Counted from the first letter of the stretch, positions 1 through 10,800 are shown. The stretch: DNA of 64,000 nucleotides from Cystobasidiopsis lactophilus (GCA_001599975.1 BCIO01000002.1:1116001-1180000); one strand, 5' to 3'. Numbers and translations: made by a program. Notes: generated by a model from the letters alone, not told the origin.

Positions 1-242
1 TCATAGTCTTCGAGTCGGCGGCCCTTGATCTTTGAAAAGCGAGTGTAGATGGTGACGCCTTCTTCAATGGCAGGTAGGAATTCAGATCGTTCGAGGGCGT
101 CATTGAATCCGCTGAAATCGGCAATGGCGTTTGTCAGTCGAGAGATATCGAGGCGGTCTTGGGCTGAGATTCTGTACGACCTGACGGACAGCGTAGGCCG
201 TATCCGAATGCTTTTCGGCGCCAGCACACTCTTGAATACCAT
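1..242 (-). CDS. Unknown protein, N-terminal part, probable mitochondrial presequence (runs off the window)
   Basis: The minus frame opening at the ATG at 242 stays open to the edge of the window, giving 80 residues of an incomplete protein. The N-terminus (MVFKSVLAPKSIRIRP...) is rich in Arg, Lys and Ser with no acidic residue in the first 30, which is how mitochondrial presequences look. The following part is mixed helical-looking sequence. Immediately upstream of the ATG the coding strand is strongly pyrimidine-rich, as in many fungal promoters. I do not recognise the family, and earlier 5' exons cannot be excluded because the same frame is open for a short way upstream. Mitochondrial location is an inference from composition only. 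Confidence 0.5.
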   Translation of the reverse strand, partial: MVFKSVLAPKSIRIRPTLSVRSYRISAQDRLDISRLTNAIADFSGFNDALERSEFLPAIEEGVTIYTRFSKIKGRRLEDY

Positions 243-749
243 GTCGAAGAGAGTGCGTTGGTCGCACAAGAAGAAGGAAAGAGAAGCGACAAAAGGGGGC
301 CTGACGATTCCGGGCGCTCGGTCCCATCCCACGTCAGATCAGCGCGGCCACCTTCAGTGTGCGTTGTTTCGTATGGTTTCGTGTGCCAAAGGACAATTTG
401 AGGACACAGCAAGCAGACATCGAGCAACGCTGGATACAAACTCCGCTTTAGCGCAGGCCACCAGCCAAGTTGCCGCTCGATGAAGCGGGCTCAATCGCAG
501 TCAATCGCACACAGCATGTTCAAGCCATCCACTGAATGCATTCCGAGAGGCATTTAAGAGATTGCAATGGCAAGCCAGTGGCGGCTCAGTCCAACCTTGG
601 TCTTCCGCCTTCGACTCGGGCGTGGCCAAAAGTGCTGGGGCAGGCAAGAAATGAACTTGCATGAGAAGCCGCTCTGTGCAAAAGAATAATATTGCCACCC
701 GCTGTACAAGATGTCTCTCCCGCCGGGGAGGGGAACGAAGGTGGTCTCT
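243..749. other. Intergenic, about 0.5 kb
   Basis: Lies between the 5' end of the partial gene at 1-242 and the 3' end of the complex I subunit gene. Apart from a C/T-rich run on the minus strand next to 243 I see no gene, repeat or RNA. The short open frames here have no family resemblance and overlap each other in several frames. Confidence 0.5.
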
Positions 750-1916
750 CTATTTTTTGGGCTCCTCCTTGGGCGCCTCCTTTGGCGGCAGCTTGAACGT
801 CTCCGGCCGCGCGTCCGTTCCTGGTCCGACTTGCTCCCATGGGCTGAGCGCGCCCGATAGGTCCCGGAAGGCCTGTGGTCAAAGTTTGAGCTCTGGTAGA
901 TCGCGGTGTTTTGAAGGGGCGTTTGTTACCTGAGACAGTTGCAGAGGTTCTGTGAACAGATGAGGCTCAAGACTTGCATGAAGTAGGGTCAAAGATCGTC
1001 GCTGCTCACCTTGAACCACCCGCTTTTTCTCCTCGTCATATCTGACCTCGACGTAGCCCTGTGACGGACACTCCTTCAGAACAGATTCTCTCCTGAAGGG
1101 AGGATATCAACCCACGGTAAGAGGGAAATCCTTGCGAAGAGGATGACCTGTGCAAAGATCGCCAACCATCAGCTCCGAATTCAAGCAGCCGAAGGAGGGG
1201 GACGAAATGCGCACCTTCGAAGCCGTAGTCGGTCAAGATGCGCCTTAGGTCGGGATGGCCGACGAAGAAGACGCCGTACATGTCCCACACTTCGCGCTCG
1301 TACCAGTCAGCGCCGGAGTAAACGGGCATGGCGGAGGGCACCGGCGAGACCTCGTCGGCGTAGGTCTTGACCCTTATCCTGGAGGCGTGGGACACGGAGA
1401 GCAGGTTGTAGACGACCTCGAAGCGCTTGGACCTGGAGGGGTAGTCGGCGCCGGCGATGTCCATGACCTGCTTGTACTGGGTGCCCGTGTGGTCTCGCAG
1501 AAAAGTGAGGACGGGGACGACGCTCTCGGGTGCGATGTACACTGTACCGGTTGGGGACAATTAGTCACAATTGAACTAAGGCAAGGGACCAAGCCACGCA
1601 CAGACCAGCTCATCCTTGTAGACGGAGAACTGTTGGATGAATTTGGGGAGGCAGGCCGTCAAATAGGCGCCAAAGTCGTGCAGCGGGCCCTGCAAGTGCT
1701 TGGACGCCGGCGCATCGCTCTGGGCGTGCGGCTCCTTGTACGGTGGCGGCGCTGGCGTGCCAAACGGGCTCTTAGGCGGCGGGGCTTGGGACAGGCCAAT
1801 GAGATTGGCAGCATTTAGGGCATCGCAGGCGCAGGCTCACTGTTGAGGGCGGCAGATGTAGTGGCGAACGACCGCTTAGAGCAGAGCCGTACGGACTCGA
1901 GCAGCCGCCTCTGCAT
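750..1916 (-). CDS. NDUFS3: NADH:ubiquinone oxidoreductase 30-kDa subunit (complex I, NDUFS3/NuoC type)
   Basis: Peripheral-arm subunit of respiratory complex I, mitochondrial matrix side. Exons (minus strand order): 1841-1916, 1602-1784, 1215-1541, 1116-1147, 1010-1058, 930-949, 750-872; phases agree throughout and give 269 aa, the usual length. The start [20 protein letters not shown] is an Arg-rich presequence. Family motifs follow in order: the [15 protein letters not shown] segment, [11 protein letters not shown], then [13 protein letters not shown] and [15 protein letters not shown], then [18 protein letters not shown] reconstructed across two introns, and SPWEQVG near the end, followed by a short Lys/Pro/Glu tail. 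Exons of 20, 32 and 49 nt are notable. Identification is very secure; the first exon boundary is the least certain. Confidence 0.95.
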
Positions 1917-2337
1917 CGTGTACGAGTTGCTGGTCCAGGATCAAGGTGTGTTGATGGCCGGCGATGGCCAGCGGAGAGTTGCCGAAGCCCTCTCTCCAAG
2001 CTCACTCCTCTGGCTTGATCTACCACTCGTAGACACTACAAATGACCCTGCAAAGACCCTACAGAACACTGCCAGGAATCGGTCAAGCCAGGGCATGCCG
2101 GCCGTCTCTCACAGCTCCTGCGACAGCTCAGCAGCACTGCTTCTCGGAAGCCTGGCGTTCTTTATGCCGTTAAGACTCTTTGACTCCTTCGACCATACTT
2201 GACTGCGCGACGGCTCTTTGCGACAGCCCGGCGGCACTGCGTCTCGGGCACTGCCAGGCGTTCTGTTCGAGCCTCGAGACCGATTTTTGTCATTTTGACT
2301 CCTGCGGCCAAGACGTACGGAGTGGCAACGAACAACA
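1917..2337. promoter_or_regulatory. Divergent intergenic region with an imperfect direct repeat
   Basis: About 420 bp separates the start codons of the complex I subunit gene (minus) and the F-box-like gene (plus), so it should hold both promoters. It contains two similar segments, 2119-2161 and 2219-2264, in direct orientation about 100 bp apart (see findings). No clear TATA box was seen. Confidence 0.4.
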
Positions 2338-4016
2338 ATGGCCGGCTTAGATCCAGCGATACTCGCCAAGCTCAAAAGCCTGGCTCCTCCCGGATTTGCC
2401 TTCAAACCTCCCGCGAAGCCAGGCGACCCGCCGATGCTCGCACCCGTCGAGGAGCCCTCTGCACAGGCCAACTTGGGCAAAGCCATGTCTAGCCTTGGGA
2501 CCCTGGCCACTCAGCTCACCGAAATCCTGCACGAGCTTGACGAAACGTGAGTGGCGTCTACCTTCCAGCGAACTATTTCTGAGCGCTCCCTGCGATCTTT
2601 GGACAATTCACAGCAAGAAGAAGATTGACACCATGACGAAAGAGAACGAGGAGAAGCAAAAGGAGTACGACAAGCAGAAGGAGGAGACGGCGGCGTTGAC
2701 GGATAGCGTGAAGTTTCACAAGTACTTGATGGTGCGCCGGCCGAGGGTGGCGGACGCAGATCCGATGCAGCAGGTGCCGCTTATGAAGCGCATCCTGTGC
2801 TACCACGACTGGTCAAGAGACGAGCTGTCCACTTTGAGCTGCGTGTCCAAGGCGTGGCGCAAGTACTGCCAAGGCCTGCTCTTCTCCCGGCTCGAGTCCA
2901 TCTACCTCACCGACAAGAACACCTGCGACAGCACGGTGAACTATCTGAACAAGAAGCAGTTCGTCCACTTGTCCTAGACACACTTATCCTCCACACTGAC
3001 ACGTCATTATTTTTGCCACTAGGCACCTAGCCGAGATTACCAATACGATCCACCTCAGCTTCAAGTCGCACTATCAGCACTTTACGACCACCGACGTATC
3101 GGAAGTCGTGCCAGTCAGCGTGCTCAAGCTCTTGGAGCTCTGCAAGAATGTGTCCACACTGCACCTTTCGGACATGGCCTCTTTCATCGCCACCACCAAG
3201 GTTCTCAAGCCGGTCTCGTCCAAATTGACTACGGTGATCATCAATCCAGACGGTAGGTTGCCTCCCTGTGGATTCTATCGAGAATTGCTTGACCTTTTTG
3301 CCGCCCACAGCTTACGGGCACCACGGCAAGACCATCGAGATCAGCGCTCGCCCTCCTCATGGCCTGTTTGCTGACTGGAAGAAGCTCGAGAATATCACGC
3401 TGATTCGCTGCCAAGTCCAAGTGCCCGACAAGATCAAGCCGGTGTGCCCTCTGGTGTCGCTCAGCATCAGCCAATGCTTGGTTTCCGGGAGCATTTGGAT
3501 GATGCTACAAGGGGCGAAGAAGACGCTGAAGAGCTTGCAGTTGGTTGCCGTCACCGGTCTGTCTATGGACGATCTCATCCTTACCATGGACGCCTTCTCG
3601 GGCACGCTGACTAAGCTCGCCATTCGGAACTGCCGCTACGTCCAGGCCTTCAGCGAGCAGTCATTTGACAAGGTGTTCGCGAAATGCACCAAGCTCGAGT
3701 CGGTCAAGATTGACCTCGACGACCTGCCAATCGCCATCCCCAGCACTTTGCTGGTCAATCAGACACATTTGAGCGAGTTGGAGCTCAAAGCCGCCGACTG
3801 GATCACGAGGGAGGACTGGCTCAACTTGTTTGGAACCACCAGCCGGACGATCAAGCACCTCACCATCGTCTCCCATGTTTTGTGGAATCCTGTGTATGTC
3901 ACCGTTCCATCTTTCTTCCTACTATAAGCACTCATGTAGCGAACAGCGATGTCGGCAAGTTTCAGGAGAGCTGGAGGTGGAAGAAGGTCGGGATCGTCGA
4001 GTTCCGCCGAGAGTGA
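2338..4016 (+). CDS. F-box-like protein with leucine-rich C-terminal region
   Basis: Likely substrate-recognition type protein (F-box proteins link targets to SCF ubiquitin ligases); inferred from a weak F-box-like helix pair and following leucine-rich stretches. Exons 2338-2546, 2614-2970, 3023-3252, 3311-3893, 3947-4016; 482 aa. Residues about 72-100 are Lys/Glu-rich and probably coiled coil (KENEEKQKEYDKQKEETAAL). The F-box-like part is VPLMKRILCYHDWSRDELST plus the following LSCVSKAWRKYC. The rest has irregular Leu-rich repeats (TLHLSDM, SLSISQCLVSG, SLQLVAVTGLS, ELELKAADW). The last junction uses GTATGT to CAG and gives the ending KKVGIVEFRRE. The donor at 2971 (GTCCTA) is unusual, so that junction is less certain. 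Two more F-box-like genes lie at 16-18.6 kb. Confidence 0.75.
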
Positions 4017-4125
4017 ATCGCGGTGTCCAGCCTTGTATGGGACTCAAAATTGTATGACGCATAGCATGGGCATTCCACTTCACTTTCTTAATTTTACACT
4101 GGACTTGTTCATTACATCAAGTCCA

Positions 4126-5136
4126 TCAAGCCCGAAGCAGCCTCTCTTCCACGGTAGACGCCATCACGTCCGCTGGTGCCAAGTGTAAGGTCGAGGCAAA
4201 GGTGTAGATGACCCTCGACCACGCTTCCTTCCGAAAGTTGTAACTGAGTTCGATGGCGGAGACGGAGCAGTTGCAGATCGCCTTTGGACGGCTGGAAGCG
4301 AGGCCAGTGTAGCCCTCCTCGACCAGGGAAGCGATCAAGCTCTCGATGGCCGCACGGTGAGAGACGACGAGAATGTTGTAAGGCGCCTGTTCTTCGGAAG
4401 GCACTGGCAGCTCGTTCCAGAAGTCGAGCATCCGCTTTGCCACCGCTTCCTTTGCTTCGAAGCCATACTTCTTGGCGACGCCGTCCAAGGTCGCCTCTGG
4501 TCGTCTGTCGGAATGCTCTGGGATGTCTTGGAGCACTTTTCCCTGCTCTCCTTTCTGAATTTGGGCTGGCTCGTCAATGGACAGGACTCACCTCGACTTT
4601 GCCCAGTGACCGCTCTCGAAGTCGTTTGTCCAGCTTTAAGTTCGGAACGAAGGCGTTCTCGTTCTCATCAAGGATAATCTCTGCTGTCTGCGCGATGCTT
4701 AGAGTGGTCCGCTCTGTGTGCGACTTCAAAACTTGCCTCTTGTGCCCGCTTGAGATCAGAGCTTCGCAAGTTTACTCAGTTGGCTTCAAGGTGTTCACAG
4801 GCCAAGAGCACACACCTGAACGCGTAGTGAAAAGGCACGTCAGACAAGTACCGCCCTGTCTCCTCTGATTGTCGAAGGCCCGTCTCGGAGAGCTCAGTGT
4901 CGAGTTGGCCCTGGTAGTGGCGTGTTGGCGTTCGCGTCCTTGCTCGGATGAACAACTTACCTGTGCCACTCCTAGCTTGCTCTCCTCTGTGCTTCCACTG
5001 TCCTGTCATCAGCAAAGGTGAATTCAGGGGGCTGCTGATTGACTCACTGGCGCTGTTCGATTTGCCACCAGTCAGCTCGGAGTCCATTTCCCGAAAGGCG
5101 GCCACTCACGATCAGGAACACCTTTAACATCAACAT
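4126..5136 (-). CDS. Histidine phosphatase (phosphoglycerate mutase-like), copy 1 of 3
   Basis: Histidine-phosphatase-superfamily enzyme; substrate unknown. The TIGAR/fructose-2,6-bisphosphatase branch is closest by motif layout. Exons 5110-5136, 5048-5052, 4961-4997, 4816-4910, 4737-4761, 4592-4687, 4126-4542; 233 aa. The catalytic RHG (Arg10-His11-Gly12) exists only if the 5-nt exon 5048-5052 is included: MLMLKVFLI, then Arg-His from that exon, then GSTEESKLGVAQ. Other landmarks are GQLDTELSETGLRQ, SSDLKRAQETA, the RLRERSLGK acid region and the second histidine in VVSHRAA (the usual HGG is HRA here). The 4688-4736 intron is GC-AG. First of three tandem minus-strand copies. Confidence 0.85.
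5048..5052 (-). other. 5-nt microexon encoding the catalytic Arg-His of histidine phosphatase copy 1
   Basis: On the minus strand this reads CGCCA, bounded by AG before and GTGAGT after. The flanking introns are 57 bp (5053-5109) and 50 bp (4998-5047). It completes ATC-CGC-CA|T-GGA, giving the Ile-Arg-His-Gly of the phosphatase signature. Skipping it shifts the frame. Confidence 0.8.
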
Positions 5137-5307
5137 GCTGATGTGGTTGCTAAGGGGCAAACGGCAAGGAGGCAAGACGTCATTTGCGCACAGCAAACTT
5201 CTGAACCCTTCTTGAGGCAAAGGTGGCTGGTTCGAAGAGAAGCTACCAAGTTCACCCCTGATCAGTGTTGAAAGACAGACACTAATCTCCTTTACTCTAC
5301 GGTATGA

Positions 5308-6283
5308 TCAATAGCCCTCCGTAACATCCTGAGGGTTCAAATGGGCCGTTGATCCTAGGTCGACGATGGCACCCGTCCAAGTCGCATTAGAGCGTCTAGT
5401 CAGACAGACGCTAGTGATGCTGCAATTGGGAAGGTATGCAAGACGGTCGCTGTCGAAGGAACAACAGGTGTAGCCTCTAGCGTCCACCAAGCGTCTGATG
5501 AGGTGCTCCAGACAGCCGCCATGGGTGGTGACAAGGACGCGCTTGATAGCATCGGGCTGACTAGATGAGACAACCGATGGAAGACTGTCCATGAAGTCGA
5601 GCAATCGGGAGTCAAATTTCTCATTTGGCTCAAAGCTGGGGTCGTCCTCCGTTCCATCCACCCAAACCTTGCCTTGCCTGTGATCAAAGCGTGAGCGACC
5701 AATTGATATATGGAACTGATGGAATGTAATCTGACCGCACGCCATAATACTTCTCGCGAAGGCGCTGGTCCAAACGCACTGCTGGAGGGTCCGCCTTGTT
5801 TTCAGCCAAGATCGCCTGTAAGGTCTAAACAGGTCGGAATCTTCAGCCAGCGCAGTGTCGAATTAGGACGAAGGATACCACCGTACACGATACGCTCGCT
5901 TGAGATCAGATGAGATTGCGAAATCGAACTTGACGTCCTTGAGAGATCCTAGCGCAAGGATTAGCACGGCTGTGGACTATATGGAAAGAACAAGAGCTCA
6001 CGACCAGTCACAGAGGCTTGGTGGATGCCTTCCTCGGTGAGCTCGGTGTCCAGCTGGCCCTGGCATCTCCTTCACGCCAGACTTTCAACTAAACTCAATG
6101 CCCCAAGCGCACCTGAACAATCTTGGCGCGGTTGGCGTGGGTCTCGCCGCTACATTGCACCCTTTAGGCGTCTGGTCATCGTTGCCGACGTGTCAATTGA
6201 CGTACTGCCGCTGCTGACTTGTCAGTCCGGCTGTATCGACACAGGCGAACGAGACTCACGATCAGCGTTACCAGGATCGACAT
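5308..6283 (-). CDS. Histidine phosphatase (phosphoglycerate mutase-like), copy 2 of 3
   Basis: Second tandem member of the histidine-phosphatase cluster. Exons 6260-6283, 6206-6210, 6113-6149, 6002-6059, 5887-5948, 5736-5824, 5308-5677; 214 aa, all phases consistent. The start is MSILVTLI, then Arg-His from a 5-nt exon, then GETHANRAKIVQ. Later come GQLDTELTEEGIHQ, SSDLKRAY, RLREKYYG (general acid region) and the second histidine in LVTTHGGCLEHLIRRL. Intron positions match copy 1 at the first four junctions, including the one on each side of the microexon, so the duplication came after this arrangement arose. Donors at 5730-5735 (GTCAGA) and 5881-5886 (GTACGG) are weak but give correct frames. 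Substrate unknown. Confidence 0.85.
6206..6210 (-). other. 5-nt microexon encoding the catalytic Arg-His of histidine phosphatase copy 2
   Basis: On the minus strand this reads CGGCA, preceded by AG and followed by GTACGT, between introns of 49 bp (6211-6259) and 56 bp (6150-6205). It builds ATC-CGG-CA|C-GGC, giving Ile-Arg-His-Gly. Same position, length and phase as the microexon in copy 1, although the bases differ. Confidence 0.8.
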
Positions 6284-6691
6284 AACTCAATAAGTCCCGT
6301 AGACAACAGTGGACGAAGCGGAGCAAACACGGATGAGAGAAAGTGGCATCAAATTCAGGGAAGCACAGCAAAGCGCAGATCTGCACCCCTTATCAGGTTC
6401 AATAACAGCCACATAGATGGAACGCTATACACTTACATGACAAAGGGTCCGCAAGAAGAGGCAATCGACTCGATCAAGCAGGTTCTGCACTCGATGCATC
6501 GGCACAACCGAAATGGGGTGGTACAGCCTGACGCCGAAAGCAACGATTCTTGCGCTCAGCCTGTCAGCATTGGGCACCTTGGCAAGAGACGAGAGCAGTA
6601 CACACCTCTAAGTGCATGCTTTCAAAGCAGGATCTAAGAATCTACTCTAAGACAGAAAGGACAAGGCAGACGGCACCCGGCATCAACCTCT
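6284..6691. other. Intergenic between phosphatase copies 2 and 3
   Basis: About 0.4 kb upstream of copy 2 and downstream of copy 3; should contain the copy 2 promoter and the copy 3 terminator region. I see no conserved coding sequence or repeat. The short plus-strand open frame at 6437-6637 has no recognisable features. Confidence 0.4.
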
Positions 6692-7637
6692 CTAGGAAGT
6701 CACTTCTGTATCAGCGTTGTCAGAAGTGACGTGCGCTCCAGACAAGTGCGCGACAGAAGCCAAGTCGACCAGCTCGCCCTCCCAGCCCTTCTCGGCGTCG
6801 CCACTGAGTCGGATGGTGGTGATCGAGCAGTTTCCGATGCGATTGCCGATTTGAATTGTCTGCTGGCAGGCGTATCCTCGTTCGTGCAAGGCCGGGATGA
6901 GGCGCTTGACGGCTCCTCCGTGCGTGAGCAAAAGGACCTTGATCGGCCGGTCGGACCTGGCAGGGATTTGGGAGGGCATGTCGTCCCAGAAACTTAAGAG
7001 GCGCTTGAGGAAGACGGCAGCGGGCTCCCAATCATCGACATGCTGCATATGCTTCTTGCCCTGGTGGAATCGCCGGTCGTCAGCCAAGATGAAATGTGGC
7101 ACGAGAAGAACGACCTTACCTGCATCGAACCCAGAAAGCGCTCTCGTATCCGCTCATCTAATAGCACGCCAGGTTTGTCATGCGAATTTTGATCCAAAAT
7201 GCCTTGGATGGTCTGTGCGGAGCAGCTTCAAACCACAAATCCCATGACTTGAAGGAAGCAGCTCGCACCTGTTGACACCGCTTGAGGTCTGATGAAAAAG
7301 CATAGTCGAATGGGATGTCCTTGAGGTATTCTTAGAGGCATAATGAACAGATGAGCTGTCGTCTTACGTGTCAGCGAGCTTTGAAAGCGACACTCACGTC
7401 CAGTCAGCTCAGCTTGTCGAAATCCTTCTTCGTTCAGATCAGTGTCCATCCAGCCCTGTAAAAGGTGACAGCTCCAAGTCAGTGAAGTAAGTTGACAGTT
7501 GGCGGTCACCGCTCACCTGAACGATGCCCAGTCTGTTCTCCTCCGTTAAACCATGCCGCTGCAAGTTATGAATCAGAAGAAGGACAAGAGCAGAATCAAA
7601 GAGGCAGGCAGACCAGCAGGGTGATTTCTAGGTGCAT
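6692..7637 (-). CDS. Histidine phosphatase (phosphoglycerate mutase-like), copy 3 of 3
   Basis: Third tandem member. Exons 7614-7637, 7517-7558, 7398-7455, 7269-7330, 7120-7212, 6692-7060; 215 aa. Here a single phase-0 intron (7559-7613) precedes the signature, so RHG is read directly: MHLEITLL then RHGLTEENRLGIVQ. Further motifs are GWMDTDLNEEGFRQ, SSDLKRCQQTIQGI, RIRERFLGSMQGK (general acid region) and LLLTHGGAVKRLIPAL with the second histidine. The exons of 58 and 62 nt match copy 2 exactly in size. Copy 3 therefore shows the arrangement without the extra intron that creates the microexon in copies 1 and 2. The first donor (GTCTGC) is non-consensus. Substrate cannot be inferred. Confidence 0.87.
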
Positions 7638-7855
7638 TCTAGCCGCGAGTCACAGAGCAGGGCCCAAAAACACAGCGCTGGACCAGTCTCTGTTGGCCAC
7701 GTATTCTCAATCACAGGCTCGCGGGAAGCAAGCAAGACGAGAGCTAACATCAAACCGCACACAAGTCGCGCAGACAGCAAAAGCAGGTGGACGCAGCGGG
7801 AAGAGAGTCGGCGCGAGTCGGCCTGCCTTTGGACGAGGAACGAGATGGAGCGAGG

Positions 7856-10800
7856 ATGTACTTTGTGACGGGAATCTCCAAGCGGTTGAAGCCCTCGTCC
7901 GCTTCAGCGCCGGATGACTTGCCGCCCTTGCCCACGTCGCTCGCTGGCCTGGCTAAGCTGGGCGGCGCGAGGGAGGAGACGGTCGTGGCCATTTCTAAAC
8001 ACGAGTCCGGCGAGCTCGTTTGCGTCTTGGGCGAGGCAGATCTCGCCATCTGGACCGTCAAGGTGAGTTACTAAGACTCTATATATACAGGATGCAGGCC
8101 GCTGAGCCACCGAACGAACAGCCGCAAGTCCTCCTCTGCAAGGTCAAGCGCTCGTTCCTCTCCATCCGGCAACATGGCCCCAATCAGAGCGTGTATTGGC
8201 ACTCTGGCTCGTCAGAAGGCGCCGGTCTGGTTGTGCTGGCAAGTTGACCTCCTTCCTATATCAGCTCGAGCGGGTGTTGATATTGCAGGATGTGCTCTTG
8301 CAGACCGCCAAGTCTGGCTTGCTGTATTACACCCTGAAGCACATGCCGCACAACGGGAGCGCCTACAGAATACCTGCCAAGCCTACTTCCGGTCCAGTCT
8401 TGGATTTCCAGCCAGGCGTGGGCGAAGGCGTCGAGATCCCAGCCATGATGCTGTCGGCTCGGGCGACCATCAGCTTTGCGGACGAGGAGATCACTGCGTG
8501 CTGCGCGTCTCCAGATAATCTGGTCGTGGCTGTGGCGAATCCGGCCTCCGTCCTATCCATCCCTTGGGATTGGCTTCTCAACGCCAAACCCGACTCGTCC
8601 AAATCTCGCCTTTACGAAGCCTCAGCTCCAGTACGGCTAGCTACTTTGGACTGGCTAGTTCATCCAGGAGGTGAGCATGAACCATAGTTGAAGGGATCTC
8701 TCTCATCTGCTTCACTTGTGCTTCTTGTCTCGCAGTAATCGTTCTCCAAATCGACTACTCGGAGCCTTTTACTCTTTATTCCTTCCTGACGTCTTGCGGC
8801 CGGGTCTACTTGGTCAGAGACGTCGACAAAACCACGACCACTACGACTTTTAACGAACCATTGCCGAACCCAAACAACCGGTGGAAAGGCCGCTGCGTGT
8901 ACGGAGCACCGCCCGAACCAGCACCGAGCCCCAAAGGCTCGCCTAAGCCAGACTCTGAAGCGAAAGAGAAGGAAAAGGAGAAGGACGAGCCGACCATGCT
9001 AGACGACAATCTCAAGGCCACCCAGGTCACTTTTAACGACCCGCTCGCGCTGATCACCATCGGCCTCGCGAACGGCCAGATTCAACTGTACAACATCTCT
9101 ACCATCTCTTTACGCAGCATCTTCTCTCACAGCATGTCCATCCGGGACGCCCTCAAGTCGACGGCCTCCCACCTCGAAACGGGCCCGGTCACCGCGCTGG
9201 CCTGGTCCACAGACGGCTACGCTTTGGCCGCTGGCTGGCGCCATGGCTGTTCGATCTGGTCTGCTTATGGCCGGTTGAACTTGTGGACGGTCAGCGGCGA
9301 CATGGGCTCGGGCTCGAACGACAGCGAGTCCCTTGAGCGGCCGCCTCAGTTCGACGACCACTTCACCCAGGGCATCACCTCGGCGCTTTGGGCCCATGGC
9401 GACTTTGAGCTTTGGCTTCTATGTCCAATCAGACCCGAACCAAAAGATCGAGGTGTGTCTCTGCTCCCTTTTCGCCGCAAGCGACGTTCGCCTTAACCAG
9501 TTGAGGACACAGCGATCGACGAGCAAGTCTTCGTCTTGAGCTTTGCCCGAAGCGCCGTTTCTGGGATTCACACACCGGACAACACCAACCATGCTTTCCT
9601 GCAGCTCGAAGACCGCCTGCTGGTCTACCGAGGCACGGATCAGCCCGACATGTCGGTCATCAACCCAGAGTCGGACGTCTGGCAAAGCATCAAAGTGGGC
9701 GCCGATTTCCTTACTATCCTCGGATCGAGTTGAACGAATGGCGCTCATAGATTCCACCGCAATACGTCGCAAACAACTGGCCGGTCCAATTGGCGTCCAT
9801 CAGCTCCGACGGCCGGCTGATCGCTGTAGCAGGTCAATACGGACTCTGCCACTACAACTCGCTGTCGGGGCGGTGGAAGCTCTTCGACCGCCCGGCCGAC
9901 GAGCAGAGCTTTGTCGTCCGTGGCGGCATGCAGTGGTTCGACAACATTTTGGTGGCCGCCGTCGAGCTCCTCGACACGCAGCAGTTCAAATTGCGGCTCT
10001 ACTCTCGGGATCGGCCGCTTGCAGCTCACACTGTCCTGCATGAGGAAACGTACGAGGCGCCGGTGGTGGTCATGTCCATCTTTGAGACTTCGTTGCTGGT
10101 GTATACAGCCGACAACACGCTTTTTCACTATCTTATCGTCGTTTCCAACTCCAATTATGCTTCGTTGCGGCGTTGCGGCAGCATTGGCTTCAATAGCGTC
10201 GTGCGGGATCCGACAAGGGTCCGAGGCATGAGCTGGCTAGTCCCGCGAGCCCAGCAAAGTAGGAGGCTTTCCTCTTTCATGTTCAACGAGACGGTTTCTC
10301 ATCTGGGTTTGTTAGCTTTCGGCGATCCCGCGGACGACCTGAATGTCGCCACTATCATCTTCCTGATCGACGGCAAGCTCGTCCTGCTGCGGCCCAGAAA
10401 GGTGTGCCTCCTGCGCTTTGTGTGCTCCCTTATACATCCTGAGCGTGCGAAAAGGCGGTCGAAGATGGCGTCAACTATGCCTTGCAAGTTTTGGCCGACA
10501 AAATCGAGTTCTATTGGACGCACTTGTCCGGTATCGGCACGCTAGAAAACTCGCTTTGGGGCTGGGACGGCAAGAGCATCCGGGTCTGGCTCAACGCGCT
10601 GACCATTGAGGGGCAGACAGCGGGCCTGTCCAACTCTTCGGACTCGAATGCCGCACTGGCTCAAGTCCAGGAGAGCTTCTCGATCGCCATTGACTTCTAC
10701 CCGCTTTGTGAGCATCTCCACTGACAATATTCGTTGCGTGGCTGATCATTGCGGATCGGACTCAAGCGGTTCTCATGGACAAGGGCATTATCATTGGGGT

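Noticed and set aside
4961-6149. Histidine phosphatase copies 1 and 2 as catalytically dead, with SG in place of RHG
   Set aside because: Simple joining of the larger exons gives DSGST and SGET, but in both genes a 5-nt exon with proper splice signals restores Arg-His in the same phase. Two independent copies agreeing makes loss of the active site unlikely.
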